Shown: one piece after another, positions 21,570 to 29,570 of the stretch | Layout of the letters: the number at the start of each line of letters is the position of its first letter | Numbering within the stretch: position 1 is the stretch's first letter | Source of the DNA: SZUA-430 sp036840015 | GTDB taxonomy: Bacteria > Pseudomonadota > Alphaproteobacteria > Micropepsales > Micropepsaceae | Reading direction: 5' to 3' | Length of the DNA stretch: 34,552 nucleotides | NCBI GenBank assembly: GCA_036840015.1 | Contig: DAISVV010000003.1 | Coordinates: forward strand, 1-34,552 | Translations under genes and position numbers: made by a program | The notes under the pieces: generated by a model | Databases searched by the model: none | What the model saw: the letters and a program-made list of their open reading frames with translations, nothing else | What the model was told of the DNA's origin: nothing

Positions 21570-22265
21570 ATGTCGAGGGTTGCAATCGTCACTGGCGGTA
21601 CGCGCGGAATCGGCGAGGCCATTTCCATCGGCCTGAAGAAGGCCGGATACTCGGTGGCTGCAAACTATGCAGGCAATGACGACAGGGCGCGGGCCTTTTC
21701 GGAGAAGCACGGGATCGCCGTTTTCAAGTGGGACGTGGCAGATCTCGAGCAGTGCGTGAAGGGCGTGGCTGGCGTGGTTGCGAAGCTCGGCCCGGTCGAT
21801 GTGGTCGTGAACAACGCCGGCATCACGCGGGATGCAACGCTCAAGAAGCAGAGCCGGCAACAATGGGATGAGGTGCTCGACACCAACCTCGGCGGCTGCT
21901 TCAACATGTGCAAGGCGGTCTGGGACAGCATGCTGGATCGCGGCTTCGGGCGGATCGTGAATATCGGGTCGATCAACGGTCAGGCGGGTCAGTACGGACA
22001 GGTCAATTATGCGGCGGCCAAGTCCGGCATCCACGGGTTCACGAAGGCACTGGCGCAGGAAGGCGCTGCGAAGGGCATTACCGTGAACGCCATCGCGCCG
22101 GGCTATATCGATACCGACATGGTGGCGGCGGTGCCTGCCAATGTGCTTGAGAAGATCGTGGCCAAGATCCCGGTGGGCCGGCTCGGCAAGGACGAGGAGA
22201 TCGACCGTGGGGTGCTGTTAATAGTGGCTGGAGACGCCGGTTATGTACCCGGGTACACGCTGTAG
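21570..22265 (+). CDS. phaB: acetoacetyl-CoA reductase, C-terminus cut by an in-frame TAG
   Basis: NADPH-dependent short-chain dehydrogenase reducing acetoacetyl-CoA to (R)-3-hydroxybutyryl-CoA. The nucleotide motif TGGTRGIG (8-15), NNAG, catalytic Ser in NIGSINGQAGQYG, and YAAAK with Tyr and Lys are all intact; AGGAGG precedes the ATG. The protein stops after ...AGYVPGYTL at 231 residues, while the family usually has about 240 and ends GSTLSINGGQHMY or similar. Reading past the TAG (22263-22265) in the same frame gives INCRQHMY and a TGA, clearly the rest of the family C-terminus. The preceding 20 codons also carry unusual changes, including rare TTA and ATA codons. Either the sequence is locally unreliable or the gene has suffered recent mutations. 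The catalytic core is untouched, but the tail packs at subunit interfaces in this fold. Confidence 0.9.
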   Translation: MSRVAIVTGGTRGIGEAISIGLKKAGYSVAANYAGNDDRARAFSEKHGIAVFKWDVADLEQCVKGVAGVVAKLGPVDVVVNNAGITRDATLKKQSRQQWDEVLDTNLGGCFNMCKAVWDSMLDRGFGRIVNIGSINGQAGQYGQVNYAAAKSGIHGFTKALAQEGAAKGITVNAIAPGYIDTDMVAAVPANVLEKIVAKIPVGRLGKDEEIDRGVLLIVAGDAGYVPGYTL

Positions 22266-22292
22266 ATCAATTGCAGGCAGCACATGTACTGA
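22266..22292 (+). other. remnant 3' end of phaB after the premature stop
   Basis: In frame with phaB, these nine codons read I-N-C-R-Q-H-M-Y-stop. The family C-terminus is S-I-N-G-G-Q-H-M-Y-stop, so single base changes explain the TAG (from TCG), Cys (from GGC) and Arg (from GGG). The original stop is the TGA at 22290-22292. Confidence 0.75.
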
Positions 22293-22304
22293 GGCCGCGG
22301 CCTC
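22291..22304 (+). terminator. palindrome at the end of phaB, possible terminator element
   Basis: GAGGCCGCGGCCTC is a perfect 14-nt palindrome overlapping the original phaB stop. A second one, CGGCGCGCCG followed by TTTT, lies about 15-30 nt further on. Neither is a textbook terminator, as loop or stem is poor. Confidence 0.3.
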
Positions 22305-22510
22305 GCGGGGCGGCCCTCCGGCGCGCCGTTTTCTGCGCGCCCGGCGGGTGTGCCCTGAAGGTTACCCTGCGTAAACCATCGGTCGCAGCTCTCCTGCCAA
22401 ACCACATTGTTGCCACGATCTCGGTCGATAACCCTCAGGTTAAAAAGGGGCACGGGTGTGGGCCGCCGTTGGGGGCGGAGGCCTGCGGCTGCGTATTGTT
22501 GGAGCCAGAT

Positions 22511-23245
22511 TTGCGATCCTGGTTGCGGGTCATCCTTGTTGCGATCGCCCTTCTTGCCGGGATGGGCTCGAAGGAAGCCCGCGCCTTCGAGCGGGACCTG
22601 CCGGCGCTTGCGCACTACAGCTCGGAATTCACGCCAATCGGCTTTGTCCTCGACCTCACGGGCGAGGCGCCGAAACTCAAGTTCGACGGCAGCGAGGAGA
22701 TCCTCGTGCTGCGCTGGGCCCCTGCGGCCGGCGGCGACAGGCTGCTGATCCGGGAGGACCAGTTCGTCGTGCTGCGCATCTCGGCCCTGGGTGGCATCAC
22801 GCTGTTCACGCCCGACAACATGCGTGGCGTGCCTGTTGCGCCTGACCGGCGCCCCGTGCAGCCGCTGCGCACAAATGCGCCGGCACTTGCCATGATCCAG
22901 GACTACGCTTCGCGCATCATGGCGCAGGCGCGCGCCGAGACGGGACGCATGGTGCTGTTCGAGGCGGACTGGGCCATGGCCGCGCGCGACAGCGAGACGC
23001 GAGCGCTGCTTTTTGACTCGATCCGAAATGCGGGCACGGCGCTGATCAACTGGATCCGGTCGGGTCCGGGGCGCGATGCAGCGGGTGTCACGCTGAAGCG
23101 CATCCGGTTCGTGGCGGGACCGGCGGTCATTCCCTATCGGCAGGGTGACATGCTTGTCATCACGTTCACCCGCGGGCTCGGGCTTGGCGGCAGGCCCTCA
23201 TCCGGCGTGATCCAGCGACAGCTGGCGCAGTTCAGCCCGCGCTAG
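22511..23245 (+). CDS. DUF4908 secreted protein
   Basis: A 244-residue exported protein resembling the DUF4908 family; function unknown. The TTG at 22511 is chosen because GGAG lies 6 nt upstream and the product then begins with an ideal signal peptide: MRSWLR, the hydrophobic VILVAIALLAGMG, and a cleavage site after ARA. The open frame extends upstream to 22271, but that part reads through rare codons and the phaB tail region and is not convincing. The mature protein has no Cys, metal or catalytic motif that I recognise. It contains FTPIGFVLDLTGE, ALGGITLFTPDNMRG and a conserved-looking RIRFVAGPAVIPYRQGD near the end. Its stop overlaps that of the convergent cupin gene by 4 bp (CTAG). The 218 bp between phaB and this gene contain GATAACC and GGTTAAAA near 22428-22446 but no clear promoter. 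Confidence 0.75.
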   Translation: MRSWLRVILVAIALLAGMGSKEARAFERDLPALAHYSSEFTPIGFVLDLTGEAPKLKFDGSEEILVLRWAPAAGGDRLLIREDQFVVLRISALGGITLFTPDNMRGVPVAPDRRPVQPLRTNAPALAMIQDYASRIMAQARAETGRMVLFEADWAMAARDSETRALLFDSIRNAGTALINWIRSGPGRDAAGVTLKRIRFVAGPAVIPYRQGDMLVITFTRGLGLGGRPSSGVIQRQLAQFSPR

Positions 23246-23664
23246 CCGCGCGGTGCCCATCCCGGTTCGGCCATCTCGAAGCCGCTGAATTCGAAACCCG
23301 GTGCGACCGTGCAGCCCACAAGCGTGAATTCCCCGCGCGATCGGGCCATCTGCCAGCAGCCTGCCGGCACGATGACCTGGGGTGAGTGTCCCTCGGCGAG
23401 GGCGTTGCCGAGGATGCGTGTTTCCTGCGCACTTCCGTCGTGCGACAGGCCCAGCTCGAGGGGGGCGCCTGCGTACCAATGCCAGATCTCGACGGCGTCC
23501 ACGCGGTGCCATCTGGAGACTTCGCCTTGCTTCAGCAGATAGAGGATGGCCGTGGAAGCGCTGCGGCCTGCGATGTTGCGGCTGTCGCGGAAGGTCTCGC
23601 GGAAGTGGCCGCCCTCCGGGTGGGGGAGAAGGCCGAGGCTGCGGATGATCGCATCGGCCGACAT
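23242..23664 (-). CDS. cupin-fold DUF985 family protein
   Basis: A 140-residue cupin of the DUF985 (cupin_5) family. Typical motifs: LGLLPHPEGGHFRETFRD at the N-terminus, STAILYLLKQGEVSRWHRVDAVEIWHWYAG in the middle, and PQVIVPAGCWQMA followed by FTLVGCTVAPGFEFSGFEMA at the end. His residues in WHRVDAVEIWHWY could bind a metal or ligand. The enzymatic role is not established. The ATG at 23664 lies 14 bp after the gloB stop, so it is probably co-transcribed with maeB and gloB. Confidence 0.88.
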   Translation of the reverse strand: MSADAIIRSLGLLPHPEGGHFRETFRDSRNIAGRSASTAILYLLKQGEVSRWHRVDAVEIWHWYAGAPLELGLSHDGSAQETRILGNALAEGHSPQVIVPAGCWQMARSRGEFTLVGCTVAPGFEFSGFEMAEPGWAPRG

Positions 23665-23678
23665 GTCCGGCGAAGGCC

Positions 23679-24443
23679 TCAAAACACGTCCTTGCGGCGG
23701 CGGGTTTCGGCGAACACTTCGACCATGGCGGCACGTTCCATCCTCAGCGTGCGGCGCAGCTCTTCGCTGTCGGGTCTCAGGAAGGGGTTCGTCTTCAGTT
23801 CGAGCCCGATCGTCGAGGGGATGGTCGGCAGGCCGCGCTGGCGCAGGTCGTCGACTTCCTTCATGCGGGCGACGAGGTCGGCGTTTCCGGGCTCGAGGCT
23901 GAGCGCAAAGCGCCCGTTGGACTGCGTGTATTCGTGACCGCAATAGATGCGCGTGTCCGCGGGCAGGCGCGCGAGCGTCGACAGGCTCTGCCACATCTGG
24001 TCGGGTGTGCCCTCGAACAGTCGGCCGCAGCCCATGGCGAACATGGTGTCGCCGGTGAAGACGGCCTTGGCTTCCTCGAACCAGAAGGCGATGTGTCCGC
24101 GGGTGTGCGCCGGTATGTCATAAACCCGGGCGATGGCCGTTCCGATGGCGACGAGGTCGCCCTGGCCAACCTGGATGTCGATGCCGGGGATGCGATCGGC
24201 GTCTGCGCGGGGGCCGATGATTCTTGCGCCCGTGCGCTCTTTCAGTTCGAGGTTTCCGCCGGTGTGGTCGAAGTGGTGGTGTGTGTTGAGGATGTGCGTG
24301 AGTGCGAGGCCGCGGGCGCGCAGCGCGTCGATCACCGGTGCAGCCTCGGAAGGATCGACCACGGCCACGGCGCGCGTGCGCGGCTCGTGGAGGATGTAGG
24401 CGTAATTGTCCTTGAGGCAGGGTACGAGGTGGATTTCCGTCAT
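23679..24443 (-). CDS. gloB: hydroxyacylglutathione hydrolase (glyoxalase II)
   Basis: Hydrolyses S-D-lactoylglutathione to D-lactate and glutathione, the second step of methylglyoxal detoxification. A 254-residue metallo-beta-lactamase-fold enzyme with the binuclear metal motif THHHFDH (54-60), a further His in IPAHTRGHIAFW, the bridging Asp in FTGDTMFAMGCGRLFEGT, and His in YCGHEYT. The C-terminal glutathione-binding helical domain ends with ...KTNPFLR, which contains the family's usual Lys-Thr-Asn-Pro-Phe-Leu-Arg. Start at ATG 24443; a TTG at 24449 overlapping the maeB stop is the alternative. It is the middle gene of the minus-strand set maeB-gloB-cupin. Confidence 0.95.
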   Translation of the reverse strand: MTEIHLVPCLKDNYAYILHEPRTRAVAVVDPSEAAPVIDALRARGLALTHILNTHHHFDHTGGNLELKERTGARIIGPRADADRIPGIDIQVGQGDLVAIGTAIARVYDIPAHTRGHIAFWFEEAKAVFTGDTMFAMGCGRLFEGTPDQMWQSLSTLARLPADTRIYCGHEYTQSNGRFALSLEPGNADLVARMKEVDDLRQRGLPTIPSTIGLELKTNPFLRPDSEELRRTLRMERAAMVEVFAETRRRKDVF

Positions 24444-24445
24444 CT

Positions 24446-26707
24446 TCAATTCGATATGTTGTAGGCGGCGAGTGCCGCCATGTTGACGATGTCACTCATC
24501 CGCGCGCCGAGCGGGGCAATCTGGACCGACTTCGACAGCCCTACCAGAAGCGGGCCGATCACGGTGGCGCCGCCGATCACCTCGGTCATGGTGGTCGAGA
24601 TCGACGCCGAGTGGATTGCCGGCATGATGAGCACGTTCGCCGGTCCCTTGAGGCGGCAGAAGGGATAGCGGGCCATGCGCTCCATATCGAGCGCGATGTC
24701 GGCGTTCATCTCGCCATCGTACTCGAAATCGACGCCACGCCTGTCGAGGAGTTCGACAGCTTCGCGCACGCGCTGGGACCGTTCGCCCCAGGGCTGGCCG
24801 AAGGTCGAGTAGGCAAGCAAGGCAACGCGCGGTTCGTAGCCGAAGCGGCGGGCCACGGCTGCAGTCTGCACGGTGATGTCGGCGAGTTCCTCGGCGGTGG
24901 GCATTTCCAGGACGTTCGTGTCACCGACAAAAACCGTGCGGCCGCTGTGCAGGATGATCGAGACGCCGACGACGCGCTCGCCGGGCTTGGGGTCGATCAC
25001 CTGGCGCACGTCTCCCAAGGCGACGGAGTAGTGGCGCGTAACGCCTGTCACCATCGCGTCGGCGTGTCCTGCGGCCACCATGGAGGCTGCGAAGATGTTG
25101 CGGTCGTAGGTGACCTGGCGGGCACAGTCGCGCAGGAGCGCTCCCTGGCGTTGCTTCCGCTCGTAGAGGGCCTGCGCATATTGTGTTGTGCGGGGGCTCT
25201 GGCGTCCGAAGACGATTTCGAGTTCGTCGATCTCCTCGAGGCCGGACTCGCGCGCAGTCTCGCGGATGCTTTCAGGGTTGCCGACAAGGATGGCCTTGCC
25301 GAGGCCCGAGTTCTGATAGGCGAGGGCTGCGCGGATCACGGCCTCTTCCTCGCCTTCGGCAAAGACGATGCGCTTGGGGTCCATGCGTACGCGCGCCACG
25401 ACGCGCTGGACGATGGAGGCGACCGGATCGAGGCGCGAGGCAAGTTCGTTCGCGTAGCGGTCGAGGTCGGGGATGGGCTTCTGGGCGACGCCACTTTCCA
25501 TGGCGGCGCGTGCGACGGCCACCGGTACCGTCGAGATCAGCCGCGGATCGAAGGGCACCGGAATGATGTAGTCGGGGCCGAACTTGGGCCTGGTGTTGTG
25601 ATAGGCGGCTGCCACCTCGTCGGGGACATCCTCCCGGGCCAGTTCGGCGAGCGCCTTGGCGGCTGCGATCTTCATGGGTTCGTTGATCGTGCGCGCGCGG
25701 ACGTCGAGCGCCCCCCTGAAGATATAGGGGAACCCCAGCACATTGTTGACCTGGTTGGGGTAGTCGGACCGCCCGGTTGCGACGATGGCGTCGCTGCGCA
25801 CGGCGGCGACTTCCTCGGGGGTGATCTCGGGATCGGGGTTGGCGCAGGCAAAGATGATCGGTTTTGCGGCCATGGAGCGCACCATGTCTGCCGTCATGGC
25901 TCCCTTGACCGACAGGCCGAGGAATATGTCGGCGCCCTTCACGGCCTCGGCGAGGGAGCGCGCCTTCGTGTCGACCGCGTGGGCGGACTTCCACTGGTTC
26001 ATGCCTTCGGTGCGGCCGCGCCAGATCGGCCCCTTGGTGTCGCATAGCACGGCATTCTCGTGTGGCATGCCCATGGCCTTGATGAGCTCGAGGCAGGCGA
26101 TGCCGGCGGCGCCTGCGCCATTGACCACCATGCGTGCGGTGCGGATGTCGCGGCCGGTCAGGTGCAGCGCGTTCACAAGGCCGGCAGCCGTGATGATGGC
26201 GGTTCCATGCTGGTCGTCGTGGAATACTGGTATGTTCATCAGCTCCCGCAGGCGCTGCTCGATGACGAAGCAGTCGGGCGCCTTGATGTCCTCGAGATTG
26301 ATGCCGCCGAAGGTGGGCCCGAGATAGCGCACGCAGTTGATGAAGGCGTCGATCTCGCGGGTGTCGACCTCGAGGTCGATCGAGTCGACATCGGCAAAGC
26401 GCTTGAAGAGGACGGCCTTGCCCTCCATGACGGGCTTGGAGGCGAGGGGGCCAAGGTCCCCCAGACCAAGGATCGCCGTGCCGTTGGAGATCACGGCCAC
26501 GAGATTCCCGCGGGCGGTGTAGTCATAAACTGTGGATGGATCGTCCGCGATGGCGCGCACCGGCACCGCAACCCCCGGAGAATAGGCGAGGCTCAGGTCG
26601 CGCTGCGTCGCCATCGGCTTGGATGGCCGTATTTCAATCTTGCCAGGCTTGGGGTGGGCGTGAAAGAGAAGCGCTTCCTGATCGGTGAATGGTCGCTTTT
26701 TCGACAT
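24446..26707 (-). CDS. maeB: NADP-dependent malic enzyme with phosphotransacetylase-like domain
   Basis: Oxidative decarboxylation of malate to pyruvate with NADPH. 753 residues, the length of the two-domain (MaeB/Tme) type. Malic domain: Tyr42 in LAYSPGVAVP, Lys97 (EGKAVLFK), metal ligands Glu139-Asp140 (NLEDIKAP) and Asp165 (HDDQHGTA), the nucleotide motif GAGAAG (198-203), and ACANPDPEI. From about residue 430 a phosphate acetyltransferase-like domain follows (RIVFAEGEEEAV..., and DGEMNADIAL near the end), which in studied homologues is regulatory and binds acetyl-CoA rather than being catalytic. With phaA/phaB and acs nearby it could supply NADPH and pyruvate for acetyl-CoA and PHB metabolism (inference). 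It is divergent from mutS across 111 bp. Confidence 0.96.
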   Translation of the reverse strand: MSKKRPFTDQEALLFHAHPKPGKIEIRPSKPMATQRDLSLAYSPGVAVPVRAIADDPSTVYDYTARGNLVAVISNGTAILGLGDLGPLASKPVMEGKAVLFKRFADVDSIDLEVDTREIDAFINCVRYLGPTFGGINLEDIKAPDCFVIEQRLRELMNIPVFHDDQHGTAIITAAGLVNALHLTGRDIRTARMVVNGAGAAGIACLELIKAMGMPHENAVLCDTKGPIWRGRTEGMNQWKSAHAVDTKARSLAEAVKGADIFLGLSVKGAMTADMVRSMAAKPIIFACANPDPEITPEEVAAVRSDAIVATGRSDYPNQVNNVLGFPYIFRGALDVRARTINEPMKIAAAKALAELAREDVPDEVAAAYHNTRPKFGPDYIIPVPFDPRLISTVPVAVARAAMESGVAQKPIPDLDRYANELASRLDPVASIVQRVVARVRMDPKRIVFAEGEEEAVIRAALAYQNSGLGKAILVGNPESIRETARESGLEEIDELEIVFGRQSPRTTQYAQALYERKQRQGALLRDCARQVTYDRNIFAASMVAAGHADAMVTGVTRHYSVALGDVRQVIDPKPGERVVGVSIILHSGRTVFVGDTNVLEMPTAEELADITVQTAAVARRFGYEPRVALLAYSTFGQPWGERSQRVREAVELLDRRGVDFEYDGEMNADIALDMERMARYPFCRLKGPANVLIMPAIHSASISTTMTEVIGGATVIGPLLVGLSKSVQIAPLGARMSDIVNMAALAAYNISN

Positions 26708-26796
26708 GTGTCCACTTCGGTCCTCAACAGGACGCGAACCTCTGATTTCCCGGGCTCCGCGTTACCCTGCCGCCCTCAATAGCCTTGGGCGACTGT

Positions 26797-26806
26797 CCTG
26801 TACAGG
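26797..26806. promoter_or_regulatory. palindrome CCTGTACAGG in the maeB-mutS divergent gap
   Basis: A perfect 10-bp palindrome lies 12 bp before the mutS ATG and 89 bp before maeB. It could be a regulator site or chance; the surrounding gap (26708-26818) has no clear -35/-10 pair. Confidence 0.3.
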
Positions 26807-26818
26807 CAGGATAAGCCC

Positions 26819-29539
26819 ATGAGCGCCATGGAAAATCCGCAGGAGTTACACGATGCCGCAGGCCCGTCGCATGCGACGGGTGGAGCGACGCCGATGATGG
26901 CGCAGTACCTCAAGATCAAGGAGGCCCACCACGAGTATCTCCTGTTCTACCGGATGGGTGACTTCTACGAGCTTTTCTTCGACGACGCGGTGAAGGCGGC
27001 GGCCGCGCTCGACATCGCCCTGACCAAGCGGGGCAAGCACCAGGATGCCGACATTCCCATGTGCGGGGTGCCGGTGCATTCGGCCGAGAGCTACCTTCTG
27101 ACGCTGATCCGCAAGAACTTCAAGGTCGCCATCTGCGAGCAGACCGAGGACCCGGCCGAGGCGCGCAAGCGCGGCTCGAAGTCGGTTGTCGCGCGCGAGG
27201 TGGTGCGCGTCGTCACGCCGGGAACGCTGACGGAAGACCAGCTCCTGTCGGCGCGGCGTCACAATTATCTGGCCGCGATCGGCAAGGCGGCCGGGCTTTA
27301 TGCGGTTGCGTGGACCGACATCACCGATGGCAGTTTCATGACATCGCAGGTCGATGGGCGTGCGCTGATGCCCCTGATCGCGCGCATCGCGCCGGCCGAG
27401 TTGCTGGTGGCCGACAACCTGGGCGAGGATCCTGCCCTTGAGCCGGTTCGCCAGGAACTCGGTGACAGGATCACACTGATTGCGCGCCTGAAGGCCGATC
27501 CGGATGCGGGCGAGCGCCTGCTGAAGCGGCAGTTCGGGGTGAGCGCGCTGGAGGGCTTTGGCAGCTTCACGCGGGCGGAGATTTCCGCGGCCGGCGGCGT
27601 GCTTGCCTATCTCGAGCTGACGCAAAAGGGCAGGTTGCCTTCGCTGCGGCCGCCACGGCAGCAGGCGCAATCCGGCATCATGCTGATCGACGCAGCCACA
27701 CGACGCAACCTTGAGATCTGCGAGACGCTGTCGGGGACGCACGAGGGCAGCCTCCTTTCGACGATCGACATGACGCTGACGGCGCCGGGCGGACGGGAGA
27801 TCACCGAGTGGCTACAGTCGCCGCTGACCGATGTGGCGCGGATCAATGCCCGCCTCGAGGCCGTCGACTTCCTGGCCTCGAGCGAGGATGTGCGTGCGCG
27901 CGTGCGCGGCGTGCTACGGCGTCTTCCCGACATGTCGCGGGCGATGGCGCGGCTGCTGATGGGCCGCGGTGGACCGCGTGACCTGGGTGTCGTGCGGGAT
28001 GGGCTGATGCATGCCTTTGCGATCCCGGATGCGCTTTCGTCCACGTCGCAGATGCTGCGGCCTGTTCCCGCCGACATCGCCTTGCTTTCGGCACGCCTCA
28101 CTGCAGCGCAGGGGGAGCTTCGGACCATTCACGAAACACTGGTGCGAAGCCTTTCGGCGGAGCTGCCTCTGCTTGCCCGCGACGGCGGCTTCATCGCTGC
28201 GGGCGTGCATGCGGAGCTCGACACGCTGCGGCGCCTGCGCGACGACGCGCGGCTTGTGATCATCGACCTCGAGGCGCGGCTGCGGACCGAAACGGGGATC
28301 GGCTCGCTCAAGGTCAAGCACAACAACGTGCTGGGCTATCACATCGAGATCACGTCGGCGAATGCGGAGAAGCTGAAGGCCACGGAAACCGGGCGAAGCT
28401 TCATCCACCGCCAGACGACGGCGCAGGCGCAGCGCCACACCAATGTCGAGCTTTCCGAGCTGGCGACACGGATTGCGGATGCTGCCGAGCGCGCGCTCGG
28501 GCTTGAGCTCGGGCTGCATGAGGAGATGGTGGGCGCCATCAAGGCGGCCTCGGGCGTGCTGTCGGATGTTGCCCAGTGTGTTGCGCAGATCGATGTCCTT
28601 TCGGCGCTGGCGGCGCTTGCGGTCGAGCGGGGCTTCACGCGTCCGGTGATCTCGGACGGGCTGGAGTTCAGGATCGACCGGGGACGCCATCCCGTTGTCG
28701 AGGCCGCGCTTGCGCGACAGGCGCAGGGCTTTGTTGCAAACAGCTGTGACCTTTCGGCTGACGGGCCGGGGCGGCTGTGGCTTGTCACCGGTCCCAACAT
28801 GGCCGGCAAATCGACATTCCTGAGGCAGAACGCGCTGATTGCGATCCTGGCGCAGATGGGTTCATTCGTGCCGGCGGCCGCCGCGCGGATCGGTCTTGTC
28901 GACCGGCTGTTCAGTCGCGTTGGAGCGGCTGATGACCTTGCGCGTGGCCGCTCGACCTTCATGGTGGAGATGGTGGAGACCGCTGCCATCCTGAACCAGG
29001 CGACGGAGCGGTCGCTTGTGATCCTCGACGAGATCGGCCGCGGCACGGCAACCTATGACGGGCTTTCGATTGCGTGGGCGACGGTGGAGCGGCTGAACCA
29101 TGTGAACCGGTCGCGCGCGCTTTTCGCCACGCACTATCACGAACTGACCACGCTGGCGCAGCGTCTTGAGGGGATTGCCAATGTTACCGTGCGCGTGCGC
29201 GAGTGGCAGGGCGGCATCGTGTTCCTTCACGAGGTGCTGCAGGGGGCGGCTGATCGCTCCTACGGCATCCAGGTTGCCCGGCTGGCCGGCCTGCCCGATG
29301 ACGTGCTGAAGCGGGCGCAGGAGGTGCTGCGGGCGCTCGAACAGGGCGACACGGGCCGGCGCGCGAAGACGCTGCTGGATGACCTGCCGCTGTTCTCGCA
29401 ACTGGCGACGACGGCGGCTCCGGCACGCTCTAGCGCGGTTGAGGAGAGGTTGCGCGCCATTGCGGCCGATGAACTCACGCCAAAGGCTGCGCTTGACCTC
29501 GTTTATGAGTTGAAGCGGCTCGTCGATCAGGTAGGCTGA
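26819..29539 (+). CDS. mutS: DNA mismatch repair protein MutS
   Basis: Recognises base mismatches and recruits MutL. 906 residues, normal for MutS1. The mismatch-wedging Phe-x-Glu is at 49-51 (GDFYELF) in the N-terminal domain. The connector, core and clamp domains follow (for example HNNVLGYHIEIT and FIHRQTTAQAQR in the core/clamp). The ATPase has Walker A GPNMAGKST near residue 660, Walker B VILDEIGRGTATYDG, and the ATHYHELT switch. The C-terminal tail has the helix-turn-helix dimerisation part (PDDVLKRAQEVLRALEQ) and the final EL/LDLVYELKRL helices. The first ATG (26819) is used; a second ATG three codons on is possible. glnD starts 31 bp downstream, so the two may be co-transcribed. Confidence 0.97.
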   Translation: MSAMENPQELHDAAGPSHATGGATPMMAQYLKIKEAHHEYLLFYRMGDFYELFFDDAVKAAAALDIALTKRGKHQDADIPMCGVPVHSAESYLLTLIRKNFKVAICEQTEDPAEARKRGSKSVVAREVVRVVTPGTLTEDQLLSARRHNYLAAIGKAAGLYAVAWTDITDGSFMTSQVDGRALMPLIARIAPAELLVADNLGEDPALEPVRQELGDRITLIARLKADPDAGERLLKRQFGVSALEGFGSFTRAEISAAGGVLAYLELTQKGRLPSLRPPRQQAQSGIMLIDAATRRNLEICETLSGTHEGSLLSTIDMTLTAPGGREITEWLQSPLTDVARINARLEAVDFLASSEDVRARVRGVLRRLPDMSRAMARLLMGRGGPRDLGVVRDGLMHAFAIPDALSSTSQMLRPVPADIALLSARLTAAQGELRTIHETLVRSLSAELPLLARDGGFIAAGVHAELDTLRRLRDDARLVIIDLEARLRTETGIGSLKVKHNNVLGYHIEITSANAEKLKATETGRSFIHRQTTAQAQRHTNVELSELATRIADAAERALGLELGLHEEMVGAIKAASGVLSDVAQCVAQIDVLSALAALAVERGFTRPVISDGLEFRIDRGRHPVVEAALARQAQGFVANSCDLSADGPGRLWLVTGPNMAGKSTFLRQNALIAILAQMGSFVPAAAARIGLVDRLFSRVGAADDLARGRSTFMVEMVETAAILNQATERSLVILDEIGRGTATYDGLSIAWATVERLNHVNRSRALFATHYHELTTLAQRLEGIANVTVRVREWQGGIVFLHEVLQGAADRSYGIQVARLAGLPDDVLKRAQEVLRALEQGDTGRRAKTLLDDLPLFSQLATTAAPARSSAVEERLRAIAADELTPKAALDLVYELKRLVDQVG

Positions 29540-29570
29540 CACGCAGGGCAGAACAGCCGGGCCGGGACCC

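Noticed and set aside
22271..22510. N-terminal extension of the DUF4908 protein
   Set aside because: It would begin inside the phaB tail and bury the signal peptide; the TTG at 22511 with GGAG fits far better.
24611..26047. 478-codon plus-strand frame opposite maeB
   Set aside because: His/Asp/Gly-rich shadow of the malic enzyme gene.
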